This document shows positions 1 through 6,227 of a DNA stretch of 12,866 nucleotides, one piece after another (within the stretch, counting starts at the first letter, position 1; every line of letters begins with the position of its first letter). This DNA is from JANNSX01 sp031403155 (GTDB taxonomy: Bacteria > Pseudomonadota > Alphaproteobacteria > Rhizobiales > Hyphomicrobiaceae), in NCBI GenBank assembly GCA_031403155.1, contig JANNSX010000141.1, positions 1 to 12,866 of the forward strand, given 5' to 3'. Below the pieces are notes generated by a model. That model did not search any database. It was given only the letters and a program-made list of their open reading frames with translations, and was not told the origin of the DNA. The translations under genes were made by a program, and so were the position numbers.

Positions 1-73
1 ATCGCATGCTCGCCGGGCGTCCGTCCGATTTTGGCGCGACATGGGGGCCACTAGCAAGATCATGAGCTTGGTG

Positions 74-140
74 TGGCGTTCATCGCGCCATAGTTGACTC
101 CGACCGTGCAGCGCGACTGGTCAACTATGGCGCGACGCCA
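74..140. repeat. Long inverted repeat (stem-loop)
   Basis: TCGCGCCATAGTTGAC at 83-98 is matched perfectly by its reverse complement at 120-135, with a 21-nt loop at 99-119. The pairing continues outward with TGGCGT (74-79) against ACGCCA (135-140) after a bulge on the left arm. Both strands could fold into a stable hairpin. There is no T-run, so a terminator is not supported. It could be a dispersed palindromic element, a binding site, or a structured RNA. Confidence 0.7.
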
Positions 141-195
141 CCCTAGGGCTGAATGATCGTGCGATGTCGCATGGCCGCATTCCGCCCCTTCCGTC

Positions 196-215
196 ATGGT
201 CGCGAACGCGACCAT
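196..215. repeat. Perfect 9-bp inverted repeat, 2-nt spacer
   Basis: ATGGTCGCG at 196-204 and CGCGACCAT at 207-215 are exact reverse complements separated by AA. The compact symmetry suits a dimeric regulator's operator as well as a tight hairpin. It lies about 170 bp upstream of the membrane-protein gene at 384. No function can be assigned from sequence alone. Confidence 0.6.
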
Positions 216-280
216 CCACGAGAGGCAAGAGGTGATCGGTGGCCGTGCCATCCGGCGCGATCTCGTTCGCACCACAACCT

Positions 281-312
281 CCCGTCATGCTGACTTTCGT
301 CAGCATGACGGG
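281..312. repeat. 13-bp perfect hairpin
   Basis: CCCGTCATGCTGA (281-293) pairs perfectly with TCAGCATGACGGG (300-312) around the six-base loop CTTTCG. The stem can be extended by CCT (278-280) against AGG (314-316) if T313 is bulged. There is no T-run on either side, which argues against a simple intrinsic terminator. The arm sequence resembles dispersed intergenic palindromes common in alphaproteobacteria, an inference from memory rather than a search. Confidence 0.65.
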
Positions 313-360
313 TAGGGTGCCGCCACGGTCCTGCCACGGGTGGCCGCTAAGAACGACTGC

Positions 361-371
361 GGACTAAGTCC
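361..371. repeat. Small inverted repeat beside the ribosome binding site
   Basis: GGACT (361-365) and AGTCC (367-371) flank a single A immediately before the Shine-Dalgarno sequence GGGAGGGG (373-380) of the gene at 384. Its placement could influence translation or be an operator half-site pair. At five bases per arm it could also be chance. Confidence 0.3.
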
Positions 372-383
372 TGGGAGGGGCAG

Positions 384-731
384 ATGCGTGACGAACGGCC
401 GACCATCGGTGGGCGACTGGCGCGCCTCATCCTGCGCATCATCGGCTTTTTCTTCGTCGTGATCCTGGTCTGGGTCGCCTATGTCTATCTCTATGCCTAT
501 CAGCCCGATTTTCTCGGCCGGGCGTACAACATGCTCCGGCCGCTGACCACCATGCTGTTTCAGCTCATCGAAGCCTGGTTTCCGGAATCCGTGAAATACA
601 AAATCACCGCGATCCTGACTGATGAGTTGGGACCGCGTGCCTTGTTCCTGCTGATTCTCGGCGGGCTTGGAGAGCTGCTGATCATGTCGATCCTCGGGGC
701 GATCCGGGGTCTCATCCGGGCGATGCGTTGA
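384..731 (+). CDS. Small two-helix inner-membrane protein, unknown function
   Basis: A 115-residue protein of no family I can name. The N-terminus is short and basic (residues 1-18). A strongly hydrophobic, aromatic-rich segment follows at about 18-40, then an amphipathic central part containing IEAWFPESVKYKI (about 60-74), and a second hydrophobic segment at about 86-108 ending in basic residues (IRGLIRAMR). This predicts two transmembrane helices with both ends probably cytoplasmic by the positive-inside rule. The start is supported by GGGAGGGG at 373-380. The stop is only six bases before the next gene's start and overlaps its ribosome binding site, so the two are probably co-transcribed and may act together at the envelope. 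Coding status is likely from the clean membrane-protein pattern; function is unknown. Confidence 0.75.
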   Translation: MRDERPTIGGRLARLILRIIGFFFVVILVWVAYVYLYAYQPDFLGRAYNMLRPLTTMLFQLIEAWFPESVKYKITAILTDELGPRALFLLILGGLGELLIMSILGAIRGLIRAMR

Positions 732-737
732 GGGACA

Positions 738-1907
738 ATGCTCAGGCTCGCGCTGGTCCTGCTCTTCGGCATGTTCGCCGTCCCGGCCCGCGCCGAGGCC
801 GATCTCTCGCCGCTGTCGGCCGGGGAGCGCGCGGTTTACGCCACGTGGAAGCGCGCGCGCGACGCCTACGAGGCGGACGCCGAGGTCTATTGGGCGCGCA
901 CCGTCGAACTACGCAAGCGCCGCCGCGGGAAGAGCGCGGCCGGTGAAGAGCTCACGCGCGACGACTATGTACTGGAGCAGCCGCCGGCCTATGACGGCCC
1001 GGAGGAACCCAAGAAGCTTCTCGCCAAGCTGAAACCTAAGGATCGCGAGAAGGCGAAGAACCCGAGGAAGGCCGAGCCGATCCTGCCGATCAGCGCCTAT
1101 GTCGAAGCCGCGCGCGATGTCTACGGCTTCGAGCCCGACGCGGTCGGCGAACGGCGCTTCAAGCAGAGCTATGCCGCGGAAGCCGTGCGTCTGGGTTTCA
1201 CCGCCGATCAGATCGTGCGCGTCTATGCGCTCGAAACCGGCGGTATCGGCACCTTCGACATGCAATCCGGCATGCATCCGGTCACCGGAAAGGGGAAACC
1301 GATCTCAACCGCCGTTGGCTACGCCCAGCTCGTCGATGCCAACTCCGTCGGCGCGATCGTGCATCACGGCGAGGGCTGGGCGAAGCGGCTGCTCATGATG
1401 GCCGCCGGGGCGAATGGCGAGCGCGCGCGAAGGCTCGAAGCCAAGGCGCGTGTCCTTCTGCGGATGCGAGAGGACGCGCTCACCGTTCCCGACGAGTGGA
1501 CAGCACACAGGGCCTACGCGCAGAAGCGCCAGGGCATGGCGGTGCACGCGCTCAATCTCGACGCCGACATCGGCCCCTGGATGCAGGTGCAGAAGCTCGC
1601 GGACACGCGGTTGTTCGCGGTGCGCAAGGGCAAGACCCGGCTTACGGGTGCAGAGCTCGAGATCATGAATCTCGCCGGTCCCCAATCGGGCTTCGAGATG
1701 CAAATGAAGCTCACCCGCGACCTGCCGACGGCGAACTTCTTCGAGCGCAAGGGCTATGAGAGGAACTCAATCGTGCGTGGCCGGACTGCCAGCCAGTTGC
1801 TCGCCGAGATCGAGAAGCGCATGGAGGCCCATCTCGACGAGAAGGGGGCGATCGAGTTTCTCGACGTGTTCCGGGAGCTCGATGAAACGAGTGATCTTGG
1901 CGACTGA
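738..1907 (+). CDS. Secreted protein with lytic-transglycosylase-like motifs
   Basis: A 389-residue protein with a clear Sec signal peptide: MLR, a hydrophobic core, and cleavage probably after ARA at residue 19. A charged segment rich in K, R and E follows (about 30-112), then a conserved-looking domain from about 117. Residues 163-199 contain YALETGG, QSG and then GYAQLV. The Glu (E166) followed about 30 residues later by a G-Y-A-Q element resembles the catalytic Glu and G-L-M-Q motifs of soluble lytic transglycosylase (SLT, goose-lysozyme fold) domains. A later NLAGPQSGFEM stretch (311-321) could be another part of that fold. A periplasmic peptidoglycan-active role is inferred, not shown; the family match is loose. 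The ribosome binding site AGGG (731-734) overlaps the preceding stop, consistent with an operon with the membrane protein. The C-terminal part (about 350-389) is acidic and probably helical. Confidence 0.8.
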   Translation: MLRLALVLLFGMFAVPARAEADLSPLSAGERAVYATWKRARDAYEADAEVYWARTVELRKRRRGKSAAGEELTRDDYVLEQPPAYDGPEEPKKLLAKLKPKDREKAKNPRKAEPILPISAYVEAARDVYGFEPDAVGERRFKQSYAAEAVRLGFTADQIVRVYALETGGIGTFDMQSGMHPVTGKGKPISTAVGYAQLVDANSVGAIVHHGEGWAKRLLMMAAGANGERARRLEAKARVLLRMREDALTVPDEWTAHRAYAQKRQGMAVHALNLDADIGPWMQVQKLADTRLFAVRKGKTRLTGAELEIMNLAGPQSGFEMQMKLTRDLPTANFFERKGYERNSIVRGRTASQLLAEIEKRMEAHLDEKGAIEFLDVFRELDETSDLGD

Positions 1908-1938
1908 CGCCTGGGAGAGTGCGAGACATCATCGAGAC

Positions 1939-1980
1939 GCACACAGGTCCCGGCCCGGAGGCCGGGATGACGTTGGGGTG
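1939..1980 (+). repeat. Palindromic interspersed element, copy A (short loop)
   Basis: The core is TCCCGGCC (1948-1955), tetraloop CGGA, then GGCCGGGA (1960-1967), a perfect 8-bp stem. Flanks read GCACACAGG on the left and TGACG on the right. Copy B (2056-2112), read on the opposite strand, matches it with 17 of 18 bases on the left side and identically through GGCCGGGATGACG on the right. The only large difference is the loop, which is 3 bases here and 18 in copy B. Confidence 0.75.
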
Positions 1981-2055
1981 AGGTCTGCACAGTACAATCA
2001 GCACTGGCAGTCCAGCCTCACCACGATTTCAATGCTCTTCGATTTGCGCTACCGC

Positions 2056-2112
2056 CACCACATCGTCATCCCGGCCAGCGTGCGAAGCACGCGTGGGCCG
2101 GGACCCGTGTGC
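2056..2112 (-). repeat. Palindromic interspersed element, copy B (long stem)
   Basis: TCCCGGCC (2069-2076) pairs with GGCCGGGA (2096-2103). Inside, GCGTGC (2078-2083) pairs with GCACGC (2087-2092) around the triloop GAA, giving a long two-part hairpin. It is the inverted counterpart of copy A, with GCACACGGG as its outer flank on the minus strand. Such CGTCATCCCGGCC palindromes are dispersed in many Hyphomicrobiales genomes (from general knowledge). The genomic copy number here cannot be seen from this window. Confidence 0.75.
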
Positions 2113-2222
2113 GCCTGTGGCTTGGCGAGGAGTAGCCGATCGAATTGAGCCTGCCTTTTGCCAGTTGGCGATTGGATCGATAGGCTCCGTTCCCAACCGC
2201 GCGGCTCTATTCAGGTGCTCCC

Positions 2223-2804
2223 ATGTCCAAGATCCAGACCCAGGGCGTCCACCACATCACCGTCATGGGCGCCGACCGGCAGACATCCATCGATTTCTGG
2301 CAGGGCGTGCTCGGCATGCCCTTCGTGTTCGAGCAACCCAATCTCGACGCGCCGGACCAGAACCATCTCTACTTCGATCCGGGCGACGGGCGGCTCATCA
2401 CCATCTTCACGAGCGAGAGCTGGACCAAGGACTCCTCGCCCAATCCGACCGGGACCGGCAATGTCCATCACATCGCCTTCACCGTCTCGCGCGCGACCTA
2501 CACCCAGACGGTCAAGCGCCTGAAGTCGCGCCGCATCGCCTCATCGGGCGAGGTCGATCGCGGTTTCATGCATTCGATTTACTTCCGCGAGCCGCTGGGC
2601 CAGCTGCTCGAACTCGCCTGCTACAAGTTCGAGCCACCGACAGGGTTCACGCACGCCGACGTGCTCCACGAGGCCCACAACATCCGTGTTGCGGCGGGGG
2701 CCTACAACATTGCCGATGAGCATCTGGCGGATGCGATCGAGAAGTTGTCGGTGAAGCCCGATCCGGATGTGACGAAGGATAGGCCAGCGCAGCCGCAGAG
2801 CTAG
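2223..2804 (+). CDS. VOC family protein (glyoxalase / ring-cleaving dioxygenase fold)
   Basis: A 193-residue protein of the vicinal oxygen chelate superfamily. Two beta-alpha-beta-beta-beta modules are visible. The first starts at GVHHITVMGADRQ (8-20) and continues through FWQGVLGMPF to HLYFDPGDG; the second starts at NVHHIAFTV (80-88) and ends at GQLLELACYKFE (126-137). Likely metal ligands are H10 or H11, H82 or H83, and E130, the His-His-Glu pattern of type I extradiol dioxygenases and related lyases. VOC members range over dioxygenases, lyases, isomerases and resistance proteins, so the reaction is unassigned. The C-terminal 40 residues are a helical, polar tail. The gene is 12 bases upstream of the enolase-superfamily gene, indicating one operon; a shared small-molecule catabolic role is inferred. 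Confidence 0.9.
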   Translation: MSKIQTQGVHHITVMGADRQTSIDFWQGVLGMPFVFEQPNLDAPDQNHLYFDPGDGRLITIFTSESWTKDSSPNPTGTGNVHHIAFTVSRATYTQTVKRLKSRRIASSGEVDRGFMHSIYFREPLGQLLELACYKFEPPTGFTHADVLHEAHNIRVAAGAYNIADEHLADAIEKLSVKPDPDVTKDRPAQPQS

Positions 2805-2816
2805 GGGAGTGCACCG

Positions 2817-3998
2817 ATGGCCGCTTCGATTTCTCCGATCGCTCGCGTCGAGGTCGTACCGATTTCTCTGCCCGAGGCGGAAAAGAACGACCTCGACGGC
2901 ACCACCGGCACGATCCTCGTCAGGATCTTCGACGCGGCGGGGCGCATGGGCTTTGGCGAGACGGATGCGCCGCCCGAGGTCGCCAAGGCTTTCATCACCA
3001 TGCCGACCGCGCATCTGTGGTCGCGCAACATGCCGGAGGTGCTGATCGGCGCTGACCCGATCGAGATCGCGGCACTTTGGGAGAAGCTTTACGTCGGCAC
3101 CTTCTGGCCGGGACGGCGAGGCCTGGGTCTGCATGTCATCGGTGCCATCGACCTGGCACTCCACGATCTCGCGGGCAAGCAGCTGGGTGTGCCGGCCTAC
3201 AAGCTCATGGGCGGCGCGCGACGTGAAACGCTCCGGCCCTACTGCACGATCTGGCCGGGCCTGCCGCAGGGCCGTTCGATCGGTGAGGTGATGAAGGAGA
3301 TCGGCCGGCAGTTCGATCTGGCACTCGCCAACGGCTTTCGCGCCGTCAAGATGGAGGTGATTTTCCAGGACCTCGTGACCGATCGCGAGCTCGTCCAGTG
3401 CATCAAGCAGGGGCGAAAGATGCTCGGGTCCGATATCCAGATGGCGCTCGACTTCGGCTATCGCTGGTCGAATTGGATGGATGCGCGCTGGGTCATCGAG
3501 CGGGTCTCCGAGTGCGACATCTTCTTTGCAGAAGCGGCTTTGCAGCACGATGATCTCGACGGCCATGCGCGCCTCGCCGCCGTCGCGCCGATGCGGGTTT
3601 GCGGGGCCGAGGCCGCCGCTGGCCGGCACGAAATTCGCGAGTGGCTCGAGCGCGGGCGCGTGCATGTCGTGCAGCCGAACATCGCCCGCACCGGCGGTCT
3701 CACCGAGATCAAGCGCATTGCCGAGATGTGCGAGATGGCCGGCGCCGAGGTCATTCCGCACGGCTGGAAGACCGGCATCACCTCGGCGGCGGGCCGTCAC
3801 TTCCAGGCGGCCTGCCCGGCATCTCCGCTGTTCGAGTATGTCTCGCCGAAGGTCTTCGACTCGACGCTGCGCCGCGAGCTGGTTTCGCCGGAGCCGGAGG
3901 TGGTCGATGGCGCAATGGCGCTCCCCGAGGGGCCGGGCCTCGGGATCGCGTTGAACGAGGAGATTGTGGAGAGGTATCGGATCGATCGACGGGCGTAG
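2817..3998 (+). CDS. Mandelate racemase / muconate lactonizing enzyme family protein
   Basis: A 393-residue enolase-superfamily enzyme of the usual length. The N-terminal capping domain covers about 8-130, followed by a (beta/alpha)-barrel from about 138. Barrel residues I can place are K178 (AVKME), metal ligands D212 (ALDFGY), E239 (FFAEA) and E265 (VCGAEA), and the general base H315 (PHGWKTG). The metal set and the His are intact, so it should be active on an alpha-carboxylate substrate, probably dehydrating or epimerising an acid sugar. Two positions differ from the mandelate racemase pattern: the second Lys of the K-x-K motif is Glu (E180), and the Asp that usually partners the His is Asn (N288, in QPNIARTGG). 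The ribosome binding site GGGGAG (2804-2809) supports the start. The gene forms an operon with the VOC gene and ends six bases from the converging GNAT gene. Confidence 0.93.
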   Translation: MAASISPIARVEVVPISLPEAEKNDLDGTTGTILVRIFDAAGRMGFGETDAPPEVAKAFITMPTAHLWSRNMPEVLIGADPIEIAALWEKLYVGTFWPGRRGLGLHVIGAIDLALHDLAGKQLGVPAYKLMGGARRETLRPYCTIWPGLPQGRSIGEVMKEIGRQFDLALANGFRAVKMEVIFQDLVTDRELVQCIKQGRKMLGSDIQMALDFGYRWSNWMDARWVIERVSECDIFFAEAALQHDDLDGHARLAAVAPMRVCGAEAAAGRHEIREWLERGRVHVVQPNIARTGGLTEIKRIAEMCEMAGAEVIPHGWKTGITSAAGRHFQAACPASPLFEYVSPKVFDSTLRRELVSPEPEVVDGAMALPEGPGLGIALNEEIVERYRIDRRA

Positions 3999-4004
3999 GG
4001 CCGC

Positions 4005-4508
4005 TTACCGCACCCCCACCACCTCACCCCTAAACTCCTCCAACGCCCCCTCGGCCAACTCGATCGCCAACAGCCGCGCCGGATTGACCGGGCCGGGCAT
4101 CTTGATCTGGCCCTCGGGGACAGCCGCGAAGCCGAAGCGTTCGTAGTAGGGCAGATCACCCACCAAGAAGACGAGCCGGATGCCGGCCTCGCGCGCCCTG
4201 ACCAGCGCCTCGCCAACGAGGCGGCGGCCGATGCCCTGGCCGGCGAGCCGGGGCGTCACGGCCAAGGGGCCGAGCAACAGCACTTGGCCCGTGCCACCGA
4301 TGGTCACCGGCGTCATGCGCAAGGAGGCGACGACCTCGTCACCGATTGACGCGCAGAGGCAATGCCTGGAGAACTCAGGCCCGCCCTCGCGCACCCTGTA
4401 GGCGGTGCGCGCGAAGCGGCCGGGGCTGAAGCACAGGTCCTGAAGGTCTTGGATCGACAGGAGGTCGGCGGCCGTCACCGGCCGGAAGAGAATGACATAG
4501 GGGGACAT
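4005..4508 (-). CDS. GNAT family N-acetyltransferase
   Basis: A 167-residue protein beginning MSPYVILFRPVTAAD. The acetyl-CoA binding motif A is LGPLAVTPRLAGQGIGRRL (79-97), with the R-x-x-G-x-G pyrophosphate loop at 87-92. A typical C-terminal pattern follows, FLVGDLPYYERFGFAAVPEG (about 114-133), where the Y-x-x-x-GF element is a hallmark of the family. Substrate unknown. The reading frame stays open upstream to an ATG at 4733. I chose 4508 because residues before it have no family resemblance, no in-frame ATG, GTG or TTG lies between, and a good promoter at 4689-4717 would leave the 4733 ATG outside the transcript. No clear Shine-Dalgarno precedes 4508. The gene converges on the enolase-superfamily gene. 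Confidence 0.92.
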   Translation of the reverse strand: MSPYVILFRPVTAADLLSIQDLQDLCFSPGRFARTAYRVREGGPEFSRHCLCASIGDEVVASLRMTPVTIGGTGQVLLLGPLAVTPRLAGQGIGRRLVGEALVRAREAGIRLVFLVGDLPYYERFGFAAVPEGQIKMPGPVNPARLLAIELAEGALEEFRGEVVGVR

Positions 4509-4688
4509 GGCGAGGAGGCTTTCGAACTCTGAGGAGAGGAAGTGGTCGAGGGTCCTCAGGGGTCGTCTCTTGCCGGCCTCGGCTCGTGCGATCAGTGGCT
4601 GCGAGCGGCGGGAACGGTTGGGAGGGCGACGCCCATGGCGCTGAGGTGCGCCTGTCGTCGGCCGAAGCCCACCAATCCTGTGATCCGC

Positions 4689-4717
4689 TCTATCATGGGT
4701 CGCGCTGATACCGTCAA
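4689..4717 (-). promoter_or_regulatory. Candidate promoter for the GNAT gene
   Basis: On the minus strand TTGACG (4717-4712) is followed after exactly 17 bases by GATAGA (4694-4689). That is a good sigma-70-type -35 with a 3/6 match at -10. Transcription would start near 4682, leaving a leader of about 175 nt before the ATG at 4508. The rest of the 265-base gap between the GNAT and NUDIX genes shows nothing I can name. Confidence 0.4.
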
Positions 4718-4773
4718 TTCGTTGGCCCGGCAAGAGAATGTTGTGGGCCGCGCGGCGATTTCAAGACCCGCCG

Positions 4774-5235
4774 TCACCAATTTGTTGCCGGGGGACCGCC
4801 GAGGGCGATCTCGTCGAGCCGTCGCCTCGCGCCATCGGCGAGCTGATCCGGCAAGGCATCGACAGCGCAGAAACGGCTCTCCAGGATCTCGGCATTGGGC
4901 TTTGGGACTGACGGGCGCTCGAACGACCGGCACACGAAGACGGCGATGTGATCGCCCGGAAAAGCTCCGAAATTGGTGAAGACGCCGTGCAGCACCGGCC
5001 TTTCCGTCAAGCGGACGCCTGCCTCCTCCTGAAGCTCCCGGGCCAGTGCCTCCTCGGCGGATTCACCCCATTCGACCCCGCCGCCGGGAAAGTGCCAGCC
5101 GGGACGGTAGCCGTGCCGGACCAGCAGCACCCCTCCGGCGCCGTCGAGGACAAGGCCCTGAGCGCCGAGCGTCAGCCCCCGCCGCATCCGCCAAAGCGGC
5201 TGGAACAGCTTGCCGGAGAGGTTCAGCAATGGCAT
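4774..5235 (-). CDS. NUDIX hydrolase
   Basis: A 153-residue NUDIX-fold pyrophosphohydrolase. The signature G-x5-E-x7-R-E-U-x-E-E-x-G-U is complete at residues 52-74: G52, E58, R66-E67, E70-E71, G73. It is preceded by the usual RPGWHFPGGGVEWG context. The Glu residues bind the divalent metal that cleaves a nucleoside diphosphate linked to another moiety; the substrate is not predictable. The first 20 residues (MPLLNLSGKLFQPLWRMRRG) are a short basic amphipathic lead-in seen in some NUDIX proteins annotated as ADP-ribose or mutT-like. The start at 5235 lies 39 bases from the divergent metallophosphoesterase start, so both promoters must be packed there or run into the other gene's coding region. 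It may be co-transcribed with the GNAT gene, although a 265-base gap separates them. Confidence 0.95.
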   Translation of the reverse strand: MPLLNLSGKLFQPLWRMRRGLTLGAQGLVLDGAGGVLLVRHGYRPGWHFPGGGVEWGESAEEALARELQEEAGVRLTERPVLHGVFTNFGAFPGDHIAVFVCRSFERPSVPKPNAEILESRFCAVDALPDQLADGARRRLDEIALGGPPATNW

Positions 5236-5274
5236 AGCGGCGGCTCCAGCCGAAAGGGTCGCGAGCTGGCTCGC

Positions 5275-6192
5275 ATGAGGGATGAAGGCTTGTCAACGCT
5301 GACGATCGCCCATCTCTCGGACATTCACCTCGGACCCATGCCCAGGCCGCGCCTGCGCGATCTGACGCCGAAGCGCCTGACGGGCCTTGCCAACTGGCAC
5401 CGGGGCCGCAAGCACCGGCACCTGCCCGAAGTGCTGTCGGCGCTTATCGAAGACGTTCACGCGCAGCAGCCGGACCACATCGTTGTCACGGGCGATCTGT
5501 GCAATGTCGGCATGCCGCAGGAGTTTACCGGGGTCCTCGACTGGCTCGAGCGTCTAGGGCCGCCCGATCGGGTGACGGTCATTCCGGGCAATCACGACAC
5601 CTATGTGCGGCTCCGTCGCGATCCCGGCATCGCCCGTTGGGCGGCCTACATGACGGGTGAAGCCGGTTCTGGCGCGGCGTTCCCGTTCGTCCGGCGGCTC
5701 GGGGGCGTCGCGCTTGTCGGACTGTCGTCGGCTGTGCCGACGCCGATGTTCCGGGCCAGCGGCGAGCTTGGGCCGGCCCAGCGCCAGGCCGCGGGTGAGC
5801 TGTTGGCGCGCTTGGGCGCCGAGGGCCTTGTCCGCGTCGTGCTGATCCACCATCCCCCGCTTCCCGGCCAGTCGGCGCCGGCCTGCAGTCTGACCGATGC
5901 GGGCGCTTTCACGGAGGTGTTGCGCCGCGCCGGAGCCGAGCTCGTGCTGCATGGGCACAACCACCAGGCGATGGTGGCCGATGCCGGGGGCGGTGGGGGA
6001 CCCATTCCAGTCGTCGGCGTGCCGTCGGCCTCCCACGCCCGCCATCACGGCCATGCCGAGCCGGCGCGCTACAATCTCTACCGGATCGAAACGGGCACGG
6101 GCCGCCGGCGCATCATGATGGAGGGTCGGGCCATCGCCGAGGATCTGACGACACTCAACACCGTCGAGACACGCGAGCTGCCGGCGCGCTGA
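5275..6192 (+). CDS. Metallophosphoesterase (calcineurin-like phosphodiesterase)
   Basis: A 305-residue protein with all five metallophosphoesterase blocks: D16-x-H18 (LSDIHLG), G-D74 (VVTGDLCN), G-N106-H107-D (IPGNHDTY), H192/H193 (LIHHPP), and G-H228-x-H230 (LHGHNH). A dinuclear metal site hydrolysing phosphodiester or phosphomonoester bonds is expected; the closest general type is the CpdA/YfcE-like class III phosphodiesterases. I chose ATG 5275. TTG 5290 (giving MSTLTIAHLSD) is an alternative with GAGGGA (5277-5282) at good spacing, and would lengthen the intergenic gap to the NUDIX gene. The open frame extends back to 4948, but that part only mirrors the NUDIX gene. The gene is the first of a likely four-gene operon and is followed after 35 bases by the GMC gene. 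Confidence 0.94.
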   Translation: MRDEGLSTLTIAHLSDIHLGPMPRPRLRDLTPKRLTGLANWHRGRKHRHLPEVLSALIEDVHAQQPDHIVVTGDLCNVGMPQEFTGVLDWLERLGPPDRVTVIPGNHDTYVRLRRDPGIARWAAYMTGEAGSGAAFPFVRRLGGVALVGLSSAVPTPMFRASGELGPAQRQAAGELLARLGAEGLVRVVLIHHPPLPGQSAPACSLTDAGAFTEVLRRAGAELVLHGHNHQAMVADAGGGGGPIPVVGVPSASHARHHGHAEPARYNLYRIETGTGRRRIMMEGRAIAEDLTTLNTVETRELPAR

Positions 6193-6227
6193 GCGTCATT
6201 CGGCGCGACGCCATACAGGAGCGAGAG

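Larger units (their letters stand above)
1..383. other. Gene-free leader region rich in inverted repeats
   Basis: I find no convincing gene here. The only open frames are short minus-strand ones without a recognisable family or a ribosome binding site. The stretch does contain a series of inverted repeats: 74-140 (with a perfect 16-bp core), the 8-bp palindrome CCCTAGGG at 141-148, GCGA-TG-TCGC at 161-170, 196-215, 281-312, CCAC-GG-GTGG at 334-343 and 361-371. The main ones are listed separately. None is followed by a T-run, so none looks like a standard intrinsic terminator. The gene this region belongs to on the left lies outside the window. Confidence 0.6.
1908..2222. other. Intergenic spacer with paired palindromic repeats
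   Basis: This 315-base spacer holds no convincing gene. It contains two copies of a palindromic element in opposite orientation (1939-1980 and 2056-2112) and an inner inverted repeat, GGTGAGG (1977-1983) with CCTCACC (2016-2022). Frames running through it lack family similarity and start signals. The promoter for the following VOC gene presumably lies in 2113-2222, but I see no convincing -35/-10 pair there. Confidence 0.6.

Noticed and set aside
60..306. Two short minus-strand open frames at the left end
   Set aside because: No ribosome binding site or family similarity, and they run through strong inverted repeats.
281..316. Intrinsic terminator at the 13-bp hairpin
   Set aside because: No T-run follows the stem on either strand.
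74..371. CRISPR array
   Set aside because: The repeats here are inverted and differ from each other; there is no regularly spaced direct repeat.
2093..2719. 208-residue plus-strand open frame overlapping the VOC gene
   Set aside because: It runs through the palindromic repeat and the VOC gene in another frame, with Arg/Pro/His-rich shadow composition.
2541..3800. 419-residue minus-strand open frame opposite the VOC and enolase-superfamily genes
   Set aside because: It spans two well-recognised plus-strand genes and their junction and has no recognisable domain.
4509..4733. 75-residue N-terminal extension of the GNAT protein
   Set aside because: The residues are Arg/Pro-rich without family resemblance and the ATG lies upstream of the best promoter candidate.
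4948..5274. N-terminal extension of the metallophosphoesterase
   Set aside because: The extension lies antisense to the NUDIX gene, including its Nudix box, and metallophosphoesterase homology starts only after 5275.
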